A DNA stretch of 64,000 bases from Fallopia convolvulus. Taxonomy: Eukaryota; Streptophyta; Magnoliopsida; Caryophyllales; Polygonaceae. Below, piece by piece: positions 19,859 through 32,504 of this stretch. Under the pieces are notes generated by a model. It did not search any database, was not told where the DNA came from, and saw only the letters and a list, made by a program, of their open reading frames with translations. The DNA is taken from positions 29,687,503 to 29,751,502 of the forward strand of contig OZ024726.1 of assembly GCA_964016875.1 (NCBI GenBank). The letters are read 5' to 3'. Both the position numbers and the translations under genes were made by a program. The stretch's first letter is position 1. The number at the start of each line of letters is the position of its first letter.

Positions 19859-22800
19859 CTAGCCAAGTCAAGCCCGTCCGTTGGACGGGGCAAAAATTAT
19901 ATTTTAATATTTGAAATGCATAGATATTTGTAAGCATTTACAAAAATAATACAAATCACAATAAAAATAATTAATTTAACAAAAATCATAGAAATTTGAA
20001 ATTTAAAAAAGTTCTTTTGTGCAAACCTAATTACCATCCACCAAAAATATTCATGACTTACGTTCTCACCACTCTCCCCGTCTCAATTCGAGTTTCGATT
20101 CGATCAATCTTTCTTACAAGTTGAGGGTTGTCTTGTAACACCCCGTCTTTCCACGAGACGCTACTTAGTAGTAGACCTTACCAGGTACTACTTAAATGGG
20201 TTGACAACAACACTTTAGGATCTTGCAACGCGGGCACGACGAGAAAACATTATAAAAACATCCAACCTTTCATTTAATAAAACTTAGAAAACATATTTAT
20301 GCATGCATTCCCGAAAATATAAATATTAAAACCCGACAAAATCCTATCATTAACGAATTAACCTAGTAACAATAATAAACATCACCCAATAATAAATCCA
20401 ATATAACAATAAGCTCAACTCCCTAATATAACAAAGAAACCAAAGTAACTCAACCCATCTATGACATGCGCTCTTCACCGCTCCGCCACCTGGCCTTGGT
20501 TCCTGCAAGGTTCCCTGGTTCATACCTGGAACTGAAAAATATTCCACGAAGGGTCAGCTACTAATCTATCAAGTTAGAAAGTATGCGGAAATTGCAAGAC
20601 GTTTGAAAAACATTTCTAATGTCAGCATCCAAGTCCACAAACGCACTCATAACTCTAAAGGCCAATACCTAATTTAGTGTTGGTTAGTCACACATAGCCA
20701 CATACACATTCACAAACACAATCATACAACAATTCCATTCCTCCATCTCGCAATCCAACCTCCAAGGCGCTCAACCCCGCGCCGAGTGCAGAGGCAGGCC
20801 CTCTCACTCCACTTCACAATCTCCCTTCCAACCCCGGCTAAGCCTCCACTTGAGCACTTGCCAAAACAAATAGATAATATTTTTCATTTTGAAGGGGCAC
20901 GGTTTCCCTGTCACACGGACCATACATAGACAACTCTTCCTCTCCGCCAGCTATGATGGGGCCGTGCTGGAAACGGTACCAACACAGAGAAAACGTTCGA
21001 AAACTTCTTTCAGATAAAACTCGTTTAACAATCAATTCGCACACAACAGCACAAGAAATTCCAAAACACTTCCAAAAAGATGTTCGGGACTAGTTCCCAA
21101 AACCAATCCTACAATAACGGCACAAAATCTAATGAGACATAAAAGAACCGAGCAAGTCGAAAACGACTTACCTCGAATGAAGGGTTTCTGACAAAGGCGG
21201 AAAGCTAAGTGTCTGAACCAACGGGATCTCCTAAACATAGTAACGATAAAAAGTGACATAAAATGTCGAAAGTACAAAAGAAAATACCAAGTTAAAGCCC
21301 GAACCGATACCCACCAATTAACATTAACTAACCACTAATATAAACATGGCTAATTAAGCATGACCAAATGTACCCAATTCCCTAATCAAACCAGCCCACC
21401 TAATTAAACAAGTTTGATATCATAAACACTTATATATAACTAGTCCTACTTCATCACTACGTAATTTCAATGATGCTATATCCTAATCACCACTACTGCT
21501 AATTAATGAATAAAAACCAACAAATTAATACTTCACATGACTCCAAACCCCACCCTTCCTGTACGAACACAACACGACCCATCATCCCTACCAAAACCCC
21601 CAGTTGCTATCTTCTTTAAAATCAACATTCAGGGGTAGAAAGAATGAACTAAAATCCCAGCCCCTGCAATCCACAGACTCGAACAACAACAACTTCCCGC
21701 ACCCGATCGCCCTCCTATAACTACCAACCGAAGGTTTCTCAACTATGCCCCGGACTCACCAACTCCTCTTTCCAAGAACTCGAACGGCTACTATGTACCA
21801 ATTTGGACCGACAAAAACGGAGATCGAACGGAGATATAGCGGATCGAACTTACCGGCGATCGACGCGACAAGGACAACAAGCTTACCGGTGGCTCTAGTT
21901 CAAACAACGCAAGGTTGTGATGATGGGCCACAAAACCGCCAGTCCAACTCAACGGTCGTCGGCAAGGACGGAGTCGGCGTCGTCAGGCGAAGCGGTCAAA
22001 CCTATTATGAGAAGGATGAGATCTGCGGAAAGAATAAGGAACAAATCGACTTGGAAGCCTTGATCGCGTTCTTCGCTGGTCGTGCACAAAGAAGATGGAC
22101 ATCGACACCGAAGAAGATGATCTTGGTTCATAATCTCGAGAAGGTTGATCTTCGGTTTTTAATTTCGATGAGGAGGACCAAAAATCTGGGATTGTAGTTA
22201 GGTTTTTAACTTAATTAGGTTGGGGAGCGAGAACAACAGGTTTGGATAGAAATAAAGAAGGATAAAGATAGATATTTTGTAATTAATTAGGAATTCAGGT
22301 ATTACAGTCTTCTATTTTTCGATTCATAATGGATAAAATTGTGATGCGTTCATACAAAAATAAAAGACGTACATTGTGAGAAAGAAAAAGATAGAAATTA
22401 AATTCTATATTATGTTTTGTTAGCTATAATGCTAACAGTTGTGTTTGATGTTGTGTTTTGTATCTAATATCAAAGGTTTGTAATTTAATGTGTAATATCA
22501 AATGTTATTATTGTTATTTGAAATATCAAATGTTGCAAAATTAACTATTTTAAATTAAGATAGTCAATTTTGCGCAAATCCTCCAACTTTAAATGAAAGG
22601 ATTTTTAATATTTCAAGAAATCAATAAAAAAATAATTATTTGGTTGATATATAACTTCGCATGTTTTAAGATTATAACTTTAGTGATTTGGATTAGTCTA
22701 GTATTGCTTTCAAAATTTATCCATTAAGATTCACGATAGGGGTCTAATAAATCTATTTAGTTTTTTTTATGAATGATTTCGTCTATTATATATAGCCTTA

Positions 22801-23128
22801 TTGTATCATTTGAAATTCTCTTAATATCCATCTAAAATTGAATTTGATCCTTTATCAAGTGTAGGCTAAATAAAAAGAGATTCATCTAAAATTTAAATGC
22901 ACTCTTATATCTAATAACACTATATCAAATTAAAAAAATATAGTAAAGTCGTTTTGATTGTTGAAAGAATTTAGATCACCTTATAACAACATGTAATCAA
23001 ATGGATTGGTGTATACTTATCAAAATCATATATTAGTTAACATATTAATTTACATTGTTCTGTGTATTTTTTCAATACAACTTAGCTCCTATGTTTAATA
23101 AAAACTATAAAAAAAAATTATAAATTAA
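19859..23128 (-). mobile_element. Helitron family B copy 2, 3' part
   Basis: The 3' end has hairpin GCCCCGTCCAACGGACGGGC, then TTGACTTGGCTAG at 19859, identical in layout to 5808. The body matches 4714-5808 and contains a solo LTR (20134-22306). At 23128 the copy stops exactly at the base corresponding to 4714 of copy 1; the missing 5' half starts at 38182 with the base corresponding to 4713. The two halves are thus one element split by a 15-kb nested insertion (23129-38181). Confidence 0.85.
20134..22306 (-). mobile_element. Solo LTR, Tekay/Del-type Gypsy family (2,173 bp)
   Basis: The plus-strand ends are TGTAACACCCCG and GGTATTACA, i.e. TGTAATACC...GGGGTGTTACA in sense orientation. Target repeat GTCT(T) flanks both sides, and the paralogous Helitron near 5527 supplies the empty site (GGGTTGACTTCTATTTTT). 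No internal gag/pol remains, so LTR-LTR recombination has removed the rest. The U3-side region (about 21650-22200) is GC-rich with a long chance frame on the plus strand; the R/U5-side blocks near 20460-20540 and 20765-20870 are shared with the other LTRs. Confidence 0.9.
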
Positions 23129-23774
23129 CTAGGTGGATGGCCCGTGCTATCACACGGGTTTTCATTGATTATGTTTTATATTATCTATGTGAAGTTATAT
23201 TTTTCGTATATTATTGGTATATACTTTTCGTATACTTTTTTGTACTTTAATGGGATGTGTAAAAATATAAGCACACTGGTCATCATCATCCCTAATATGA
23301 GCCTTGCAGATATTAAAAAATAATTAATTTAATTAAATAGACCGTTGAGTGTAGTTGATTAATTGAGTGCAAAGATAATATAATAGTAACTATAATATGT
23401 TAAGTTAGAAGGAATAAAATTTTGAATGTAAAAATTAATTTATGTTAGAAAAATAAAATTCTAAATTCTCATCCATATGACTCTTCAATACATTTTTTCA
23501 TTTTGTATTATATGTTTAGTGATGCATTTAACCATCCACAAAAAAACTAATATAAAAAATACATTGATATTGTACCACGTTGTAAATAATCGTTATCACT
23601 CTTTTTGCAGTCTTCTACTCTTCTATTGGAGAAAATATAACCACAACACAAACATAAACATAGAAACCAAAATATTACTAAAAGATGCAATTTGCATAAA
23701 AGAAAAGCATTTTGGTAGTTAGCCTTTGAATATTTATTGCACATTTGCTTGCATAAAACAACAATATCATAATA
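23129..23774 (-). mobile_element. Small Helitron, 3' part; nested host of the next
   Basis: The 3' end on the minus strand is CCCGTGTGATAGCACGGGCC, then ATCCACCTAG at 23129, inserted A^T in the family B Helitron. After 23774 another Helitron 3' end begins. The sequence resuming at 23774 reads TATTATGATATTG, so the 5' end was probably TCTA^TATTATG with the TCTA stub among those at 38121-38181. Confidence 0.72.
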
Positions 23775-26700
23775 CTAGAAGTATATGCCCGTGCAAATGC
23801 ATGGGCTAATAATTCTATTTAAACTCTTTTTTACATGTTTATGTATTTATTTATTTTAAAATATTATATTCCATCAATGAAGTTTTTTAAGTTGTATATC
23901 TTTTTTACATATAAGTTATCACATACATTTACAATTGACATTCAATTATTTAGAAAACCTATAAAATATAGGTTTTCTAAATAATTAATTTAGAATTGAT
24001 TTATAATATTAAGTAAATATTATAGGTTTTCTAAATAATTAATTTATTATTGATGTATAATATTAAATAAATATTATGTGTGGAAGGTCAAGAGTCTAAG
24101 TTAGAGTATGTAAGATATGTATGATATTAAGTCTATAGGAGACAATTGAATGCATTAAATTCAAAGCATTGAATGTAAAAAAATACAAATTTACATGTAA
24201 GTTAGATTTAGCCATCATATATTTAAATATGAATAAAAAAGTATTAAAATCCAAAAATAAATTACCTCTATTTTTCTTAGTTTATATTGTGAATTGTAAT
24301 ACCCGGGTTCATATTCCAGTAGCGTTTATAATTTTGAGCGTTATAGAATTACCACCTCTTCCCGACATTTTAATTGTTGGACTAATCTAACCTTACTCTA
24401 TTTCATTCTAAGTTTTGGGCCTGATATCCCAGATGAGCCGAAGCCCATCATTTTTTTTTCTTCTTCCGCCCTAGCCCAACATTTTCTTTCTCCTCCTTCT
24501 ATCCCTAATGTGAGAAAGGTGACTGTTCACCTCCTTCTTCTTGACAGCCGCCACTCCCTACCTCACCAACTCTCTAGTTCTGGTTCTCGTTCCCCTCTCA
24601 ATCTCTTCTGATTTCCGCTCACCCTTCAATCACCTCACACTCTCCATTCCTCGCCTCCGTTCGAAGGTGGCCGCCGTAGCTGACCTCGGAAAAGTCCGGT
24701 GGTGCTCGTGCGAGTTCTTTTTCCCGCTTCCATTCGCCCAAGCTCGTCGTTGATTGCACATTCCCTCTTCCTTGCCTCTGGTAGAAGGCGACTATCGTCG
24801 CTGGCCTCGGAGGAGTCGGTTGCTGCCACAAGCTTCCTCTCTTGCTGGTAGTCGCGGTGTGTCGTCGTCGTTCCCGCTCCCCGTCACCGTCGCAGTTCGT
24901 CGTCGTCGTCAACGACCACCATCTCCGCCGAGTGCCCACCTCAGCAATTAGCATTCAAGTGGAGCAAGTTTACACTTCTGGGAGATTGATTTCGATCGAG
25001 TGCAAAGGCCCGACTTGCGCTCCATTTGTTGCAATCAACAGTGTGCAGGAGGTTGTACTCCTTAACTAATTTTGTTTCCGTTCAAATCGAATTACATGCT
25101 ATTGTTGTTGTATAGTAGGGTTCGATCAATTTTGGTTTTTACAATAAGAATTGGGCAAGTTTGGTGGGCTATTTTTGCATCTGGGGAATCCGATCCTTTC
25201 GATTCAAATTAGGGTAAGGTGGTCTTGGCAGCAGGAATTTGGGTTGTGATGTTTTTGTTTTGAGAAGTCGATCGACTTGGTTAAAGGTCTTGATCATTAA
25301 TGGTGTTAAAGTGGAAAGAACGATTACATTGTAGTTGGTTGATTTTTCTTTTGTCCACAAGTGAATTCCAAGCTACTGAATTTGGGTTACTAAGAGTAAC
25401 AGTGTGTTGAATTTGTCTATTTACTATATAAGTAATTGTTAATTTGTTGTAATGTTGCCGGTTTGGAGTCCTTGTTGTTGGATAATTAGATTTGTGGGGT
25501 TTTATCTTTAATGAAATTATCAATGTAATGATTGTCAGTAAAGTTGTTCATTTGTTCCTTTAGTAATGGTTCTTTTAGTGATTGTGGATTGATTGAATAT
25601 CTTGATCTAGATTACTAGGTTAAAATACTACTATATATTGGTTAAGTAGATCCTTCTTGTAAAATAAAAGTGTTGCTTTAGAAGCGTGCTAGTAGCTAGT
25701 AACCTAGGTTGGAATCAAATGGGTGACAAAGTTGGGTTGGGTTGAAAAATTGGAAGTGTTCACCTAAAAATCGATAACGTCATCAAGCATCAATTAGAAA
25801 GAACTCTTAGCTTTTGGGGCGTTAAGTTTGTGTTTCTCTTCTCTTCGAATGTTATAGTTTTGGTTATTGATTTGTTAGGAATCGATAACGTTCGTGTGTG
25901 ACTTGTTCGAGCTTCCTTTCTTCCGCTACGTTTTTGTGTTCGTCTTTTGAGGTAAGTCGTTCTCGACGTGCTCGGCTTTATTCTAGTCTTGTTAGATTTC
26001 ATGCCGTGATTGTGAGATTTGGTTTTGGGAGTTAGTCCCGAATGTATGTTTTCCATGTGAAATGTTTTCATACATGATGTGATGCACTTTCCATTTCAAA
26101 CGTTTTCTCGTAAAAGAAATAGTATCGCTTTCTCTGTGCTGGCAGCGTAACCGGCACGATCATGTGCGACGATTGTCGGTGGCGAAGAGGCTTCTAGCCA
26201 TGGTCGTGTGTCGGCCGGGCCCCTTTAAAAATAAAAATTGATTGCTTGTTTTGGCAAGTGCTCTAGTGGAGGTTTGACCAGGGGTTGGAAGGATGACGTA
26301 TATGGAAAGTGGGAGGGCCTGCCTCCGCAGGGAGTTAGCGTCGTAGATGGGAATGTGGTGGTGGAAGGGAGAATGGCATTTCTCAATAGGATTGTGAATG
26401 GTTTTGTTGTGTGTGTGTGTGTGATTACTTAGTTGGTTTTCGACCTTGTAAATTCTTGCTACGCTTGATGAATTGCTTGTTTCGTTGTATTTCCTTTATT
26501 TGTTGAATGTCGAAGTGTTGATTATTATTACGAATGCTTTACTTTTGTGCTTGTTAGTTTGATTGTGGTATGTCTTCTTGCCTTTCCTTTCACCTATTTT
26601 CTAAGTTGTGGAAATGTGTGTTGGCCTATTCTGTTTTGTTCAATTCACTAGTTAAAGGTTATGTTGTTGGCTAATTGTTATTTTCAAACGTCTTACCTTT

Positions 26701-28063
26701 GCCGCTTGTTATCTAGCTTGCCTAGGATAATAGCTGACCCCTCGGGGACTTATTTTTCAGTTCCAGGTACTCATACAGGTCCCGTGTTGGAGCCTAGGCC
26801 AGATGCTGCAGCGGATCGTTGTCGCACGTGTCATTAGGCGCTAGAGTGGTTTGGGTGTTCTGGTTTAGTCTTAGTTACGGTTTTTGGAAGCTTTCTCTTT
26901 CTGTCGACTTATGTGGGTTGTTAGGTTGTTTATGGTTTGTTTCAGTTGTTGGAACCTCTTGCATGACATTTTACAGACATGTTTTAATAAATGATAGTTG
27001 AATGATTTAAATTCATTTTCTCCCGTGCCCGAGTTGCAAGGTCCAGATGTTTAGTTGTCAAACTAGTTCTGGTAGTACCCGAGAGGGTCAACTACCGAGT
27101 AGCGCCCCGACGTCAAGACGGGGTGTTACATGAACATGACCGATCCTTTTTCTAGACACAACAAAATTGATACAAATAATTTATCATTTCTATTTTTGCT
27201 CATCCTCTCCTTGTTCAACACCCTTCATTTTTAATGCTAACTTATCATCATCTTTAAACCCAAAGAAGACCAATTGATTTCATTTTTTTTAAATATTAAC
27301 TTTGTCTTCAATCTTGAAAGAGAAACGTGGGCTAAAAACCACCAAATTAATGGTCATAACTAAGAGTAATGGAGAGTGTTGGAATTTGAGGAGTCATAAG
27401 TTAACGTTAGAAATTTTACAAAGACACATTAAATTAAATTTTTATTTCAATCTTTTTCCTTTGCAACTTTAACTTTTCTATTAATATTAGTTTGATTTCA
27501 TATTTTAAGTTTTTTCAATGTAAATTTAATCAAAAATAATTTGATAAAACATGCTGAATTTAGAAATATTTTTTTTATTTCTTATATAGGTTGGTTTTGA
27601 ATAAATTTTCATATAATATGATATTAAGTATATTATAAAATATTTATATTATTTTTATGTTTGTTTTATATGTTTGATTTGAAACTATATTGATATGGTT
27701 GACTTTTATATATTATATACTGGGAATGAATTTATATAAAAACCTTATAAATTGAATATTCGAGATTAATTGCCCTTTTATTGTTATCAACTATTAAAGA
27801 AACAATTTATAAAACTTGATAATGATAATTTGTATTTTGCTTTCATTAGAAATAAAATTTTATGCCCAATTATGAAAGAAAATTGAATATATGTAAATAT
27901 ATTACAACAAACAAAGAAGAAAAGTGTATATTGATCAAGAATTTATAACTTTTCTTTACTATTTTGGACATGCTCTTAAACATTAGAGTTATCCTAATCT
28001 ATATTCATACCTTGATACGGAGATAAGATACACTTGCATCCATATTCGCCTCTTCTCCACTAT
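23775..28063 (-). mobile_element. Helitron family G copy 2, 3' part, with solo LTR inside
   Basis: The minus-strand hairpin GCCCATGCATTTGCACGGGC is followed by ATATACTTCTAG|T at 23775. The first 450 bp match 16623-17050. The body is interrupted by a solo LTR (24295-27130) and continues 27131-28063, where it is related to 48400-48500 and 37380-37740. It is then interrupted again by the full-length Gypsy element. No host gene is visible. Confidence 0.7.
24295..27130 (+). mobile_element. Solo LTR, Tekay-like family, plus orientation (2,836 bp)
   Basis: Starts TGTAATACCCGGG and ends GACGGGGTGTTACA, the sense orientation of the family. The flanks TGAAT and TGAAC are the target repeat with one C-to-T difference. 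The U3-side 24430-24960 is GC-rich (CCGCCGTAGCTGACC, CGTCGTCGTCAACG). A block near 26255-26290 (GGCAAGTGCTCTAGTGGAGG) and TTTTTCAGTTCCAGGTA (26752-26768) are shared with the other LTRs. Frames here are not conserved between LTRs and are treated as chance. Confidence 0.88.
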
Positions 28064-30525
28064 TGTAACACCCCGACTTCCGACGGGACGCTACTTAGAA
28101 ATAGACCTTACTAGGTACTATTTAAGTAGGTTGACAACTACACTTTAGGATCTTGCAACGCGGGCACGACGAGAAAACATAATAAAAACATCCAACCTTT
28201 CATTTTATAAAAATATAGAAAACGTAGTTATGCATGTATTCCCGAAAACATAAATATTCAAATCCGACGAATCACTGCTAACAATAAATTATTCGAGGAA
28301 ACAAAGACAAGTAATAATACTAACTCCATCATAATAGTAAAACCAACATCCTAGAAAATCATAAATAAACTAACGTAAACCCGACCCTACTATGACATGC
28401 GCTCTTCACCGCTCCGCCTCGCCATCGGCCTCGGTTCCTGCACGGTTCTCTGGTTCATACCTGGAACTGAAAAATATTCTCCGAAGGGTCAGCTACTACT
28501 CTATCAAGTTAGAAAGAATACGGAAATTGCAAGACGTTTTAAAAGCATTTCTAAAGTCAGCATTCAAGACCACAATCGCAAACATAACCCTAAAGGCCAA
28601 TACCTAAATTAGTCATAATTAGTCACACATAGCCACATACACGTTTACAAATACAACCATATAACAATGCAATTCCTCCATCTCACAATCCGACTTCCAA
28701 GGCGCTCATCACCGCGCCGAGTGCAGAGGCAGGCCCTCTCACTCCACTTCACAATCTCCCTTCTAACCCCGGCTAAGCCTCCACTAGAGCACTTGCCAAA
28801 ACGCATAGATAATGATTTTCGTTTTTGAAGGGGCACGGTTTCCCTGTCACACGGGTCATACATAGCCAACTCTTCCTCCACGCCAGCTACGATGGGCCAT
28901 GTCGGAAACGGTACCAACACAGAGAAAACGTTCCAAAAATATCTTTTCGATAAAAATACATTCAAAACCATTTTACGCACACAACAATTCAAGAAGTTCA
29001 AAACAATTTAAAAGGTATTCAGGACTAGTTCCCAAAACCCGCCCTAAAATAACGGTATGCAATCTAACAGGATAGAAAAGAACCGAGCAAGTCGAAAACG
29101 ACTTACCTCGAAACTAGGGATCCTTTTGCAGAAGACGGAATTATGACCTCAAGCGAAAACGATTCCCTAAAGAGTTATAAAGGAAAAGATTAACTTAAGT
29201 ACGAGCCGAACCAAACTAACCCAACGAAAAGGCCACTTCTAATTTCCTTAAACAACCGACTTTTATTAACAGAATTCTAATTAATAGATTTTAAAATGTG
29301 CTAATCAAAGCCCTTTATTAAATTTATCCTACTTATCTAACAAACCTAACCCACCAAAGTCCAACCACCTAATTTCCCCACTCCCTTGACCAATAACCTA
29401 GCCCAGCCCAACTAAAAACAATTAAAATTAAGAACAAACCTAGCCCAACTAAAACAATTAAAATTAAAAACAAACCCAACCCAAATTGGGCAAAATTGAT
29501 CTGAATTCCCAGCCCTTCCCAATCGATCAGTTGACCGAACCAAGCCTTGACCAACCTTGCGGGCCCCATCCCCTTCCTCCTTCAACCTCGAGAACCCGAT
29601 TCCCGTTCACGACCCCTGCTGTGCTCCTAACCCTGCCGGCGACATCAAAGGGAAATGGAGGCGAGCAGTACTTGTCGTCCCGTTCACGTCCAGCCTGATC
29701 CAATTCACCGTCTCCCCTTAACAGCCCCTACAATCCCCGCCACGATTGGGGGCCCTCACCCAACCCCCTCGCTCGGCTCGATCCGTTTTGTCGGCGTGAG
29801 CAACCGTCGAGCCTAGCCTCCCAATGGACGATCGCGGAGACAACTCTCCGACCCTCCTCCCGCCACCTCCTAACCGACACTAAACAGAACAGAGGAACAC
29901 AAGAGCGGAGTTACTTACTGAAGTGCTATCGAAACGACAAGGCAATGGACGACCAATCAAGAGCCCGAATTGGCAACCTAAACGGAACAACGGTCGGCGG
30001 TTAGCTACAAACCGGACGGGACGGATTGCATTCTCGGCGGCGAGAGCTTGAACAGATCTTTACTCAGAGGAATCGTAGGGGAGATAGAAGATCTTTGACG
30101 TTGTATATATAATAGAGTTTTTAGCAGTTTAGATTATCTCAATTAGATAGATGATAGATAATTAGGTATTAACTAATGGTTTTGATAAAGATACAACCGA
30201 CTAGCAATTGATAGATACGGTTGAATTAGGATGAGTTTTTCGGGATCAATTTGGTTATTCGGTATTAATTAAGATAAGAGTAGGCTTTCCCGAGAATGGG
30301 TTATTCGGCCCAATATTTAGCTAGCTAGAAAGAAAGAATATATATATATATATGTATTATATATAATTTACATAAGAAAACAAGGGTATAGTCCACTGGT
30401 TGTCAAAACGGATTACTAATTAATTGGTTTTACGAGTTTACTTGCGGATCAAGAAACTCAAATGCTTGTAAACGAAGGAACCCGTTTTCCGACTTACGAG
30501 ACCTAAAACGAATACGGATATTACA
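28064..30525 (-). mobile_element. 3' LTR of the full-length Gypsy element (2,462 bp)
   Basis: Plus-strand ends are TGTAACACCCCG and CGGATATTACA. It is followed by a polypurine tract and the pol gene on the minus strand, so this is the 3' LTR. The left flank ACTAT pairs with ACTAC at the right end of the element. It is about as long as the solo LTR at 50068-52513 and very similar in its first 1.1 kb; the GC-rich U3-side part (29500-30080) differs. Confidence 0.92.
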
Positions 30526-30540
30526 TACTACCCCCCTTAA
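30526..30540 (-). promoter_or_regulatory. Polypurine tract of the Gypsy element
   Basis: Minus strand TTAAGGGGGGTAGTA lies immediately next to the 3' LTR start (TGTAATATCC), the expected plus-strand priming site for reverse transcription. Confidence 0.85.
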
Positions 30541-30735
30541 GAAAGTTTCGTCCCGAAACTTCTATACGAAAGGAAAGGTATTCCGAGGTGTCACAAACCT
30601 CTCCCCCTTAAAGAGGGTTCGTCCTCGAACCAGAATTTATTGATAAAGACACATCAATTAAATAATTAAATAGTCAAACAGGCAATTCAAAGCGAATAAC
30701 AATCACAGAGCAACATTGAATCTGAAACCCACATC

Positions 30736-31134
30736 CTAATGACTAACCTTTCCCTCAAACGCCTCTACTAGACTCGGGTAAATCTGTGGGTAATTCTCAC
30801 TCATCCTGGACTCAGTCTCCCAAGTGGCCTCCTCGGCTCCCCGTTGAGACCACTGAATCAACACCAAAGGAATTTCCTTGTTCCGCAGCTTCTTCATTCG
30901 TCGATCCAGAATCTTCAATGGCTGTTCCCGGAAAGTGTGATCTGGTTCTATCACCAACTTCTCATAATTTAGTCGGTGACTAGGATCCGGGACATACTGT
31001 CTCAGTTGTGAAACATGGAATACAGGGTGCACTCCTTCTAAAGCAGGCGACAATGCTAGCCTGTAAGCCACCTCGCCTACTCTCTCCAGAATCTCGAACG
31101 GACCGATATATCGGGGACTCAGCTTCCCTTTCAC
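30736..31134 (-). pseudogene. Gypsy integrase C-terminal region with chromodomain
   Basis: KGKLSPRYIGPFEILERVG is the GPY/F module at the end of integrase, followed by AYRLALSPALEGVHPVFHVS. Farther on, EQPLKILDRRMKKLRNKEIP, then LVLIQWSQRGAEEATWETES is a chromodomain, the targeting module that defines chromoviruses and recognises chromatin marks. With the initiator-Met primer site, this places the element in the Tekay/Del-like branch. It is joined to the upstream integrase frame by a one-base deletion near 31131 (FGG, then TGA), so the protein is broken here. Confidence 0.92.
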
Positions 31135-31697
31135 CCGAATCTCCTTACCTCGCGGGTAGGCGATACTCTCAACCAGACATGGGCTCCTATCTCAAACTCC
31201 AACGGTCTACGCCTCTTGTCTGCATAGAACTTCTGGCGACTCTGAGCAGCTAGCATTCTTTCCCTGATTAGGGCCACCTTCCCGATCGTCTCCTCAATCA
31301 TCTGTGGCCTCTCACCTACTACATCTGAGGGATCATCCCAGCACAGCGGTGTCCTACATCTCCGACCATATAAAGCCTCATAAGGAGCCATCTGAATCGA
31401 CGAGTGCCAGTTGTTATTATAACCAAACTCTATCAAAGCCAAATGATCTGACCATTGACCTCCCCAGTCTAGCACACAGGACCTCAGCATGTCCTCTAGA
31501 GTCTGGATCGTCCTCTCTGTCTGACCATCCGACTGCGGATGATAAGCAGTCGTGAAATGTAATCTCGTCCCCAGAGCCTCATGTACTTGCTGCCAATATC
31601 TGGAAGTAAAGCGCCCATCACGATCCGACACAATCGTCTTAGGCACTTCGTGTAATCTAACTATCTGATTAATAAACACTTCCACTAGCTTGCTCAC
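31131..31697 (-). pseudogene. Gypsy integrase catalytic core, C-terminal half
   Basis: IVSDRDGRFTSRYWQQVHEA carries the second catalytic Asp and HPQSDGQTERTIQTLEDMLR the Glu of the D,D-35-E triad. ALYGRRCRTPLCWDD and DKRRRPLEFEIGAHVWLRVS follow, as in plant chromoviruses. It inserts element cDNA into host DNA in the nucleus. The upstream frame ends in a TGA where a Trp or other codon is expected (31698-31700), so the core is split by a nonsense change. Both visible catalytic residues are intact. Confidence 0.92.
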
Positions 31698-31700
31698 TTT

Positions 31701-32156
31701 TCATGTCTCTCGGATAGGCAAAAAGCGAGCACTCTTCGTCAGTCTATCCACCACTACCCAAATGGCATCATGGCCTCTGCTGAGTCTTAATCCTGTAACG
31801 AAATCCATGGAGATATCCTCCCACTTCCATTCTAGAATAGGGAGTGATTGAAGCATCCCTCCAGGTCTCTGGTGCTCGATCTTCAGTTGTTGGCAGACCT
31901 GACACTTAGCGACAAATCTTGCTACATCCGGCTTCATGCCATCCCACCAGTAAAACTGTCGCAAATCCTTGTACATCTTACTCGCCCCGGGGTGGATTGA
32001 GTAAGGTGTAGCATGGGCCTCTTGCAAAATCTTCTGCCTCAATTCTGCATCTCGAGGCACACAAATCCGACCACACAGACACAAAATACCATCTGCTCTC
32101 TCCTCAAAGTCGGGTGCCTCTCCATGGCTCAATCTTTGCGTCAATTCCTGAATCAT
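31701..32156 (-). pseudogene. Gypsy integrase N-terminal zinc domain and first core segment
   Basis: The HHCC zinc finger is visible: H and H in HATPYSIHPGASKMYKDLRQ, then C and C in VAKCQVCQQLK. The core starts at WKWEDISMDFVTGL with the first catalytic Asp, followed by WVVVDRLTKSARFLP. This is directly upstream of the core half at 31131-31697 in the same reading frame, separated by one stop codon. Confidence 0.92.
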
Positions 32157-32282
32157 CGGGCAACTCTCCTGCTTCTACCTCACTTCCTGAAGCAAGGAAG
32201 GTTGACACTCCAGGGCTCTCAGATTGCCCTGATAATGCTGAATTTGTACCTCAATATCGTACCTCATCAACTCCCTCTGTAA

Positions 32283-32504
32283 CTATGGCTGAACTGTCAA
32301 ATGAGCCAACATACGCTCCTGAGGCGTCTTCCTGCTAAGAGCATCAGCTACCACATTCGCTTTCCCTGGGTGGTAAAGGATCTCAAGGTCGTAGTCCTTT
32401 AGTAACTCTAGCCATCTCCTCTGTCTCATATTCAACTCCCTCTGCGTGAAGATGTACTTGAGGCTCTTATGATCTGTCATTACTTTACAGGTACTCCCAT
32501 ACAA
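32283..32504 (-). pseudogene. Gypsy RNase H, C-terminal half
   Basis: CKVMTDHKSLKYIFTQRELN contains a catalytic Asp, and LEILYHPGKANVVADALSRK holds the conserved H-P-G-K-x-N-x-x-A-D-A-L-S block. It continues the RT/RNase H frame at 32505-33161 after an in-frame TAA (H-stop-LYG where the family has H-Y-L-Y-G). The stretch 32157-32282 to integrase is decayed. Confidence 0.9.

Noticed and set aside
21745..22197. 150-codon frame inside a solo LTR as a host gene
   Set aside because: It is antisense to the LTR, in a GC-rich U3 segment that lowers stop frequency, and no domain is recognised.
24541..25069. Overlapping frames on both strands in the solo LTR
   Set aside because: All are in GC-rich, low-complexity (CGTCGTC) DNA of the LTR U3 side; several frames are open simultaneously, which is compositional.
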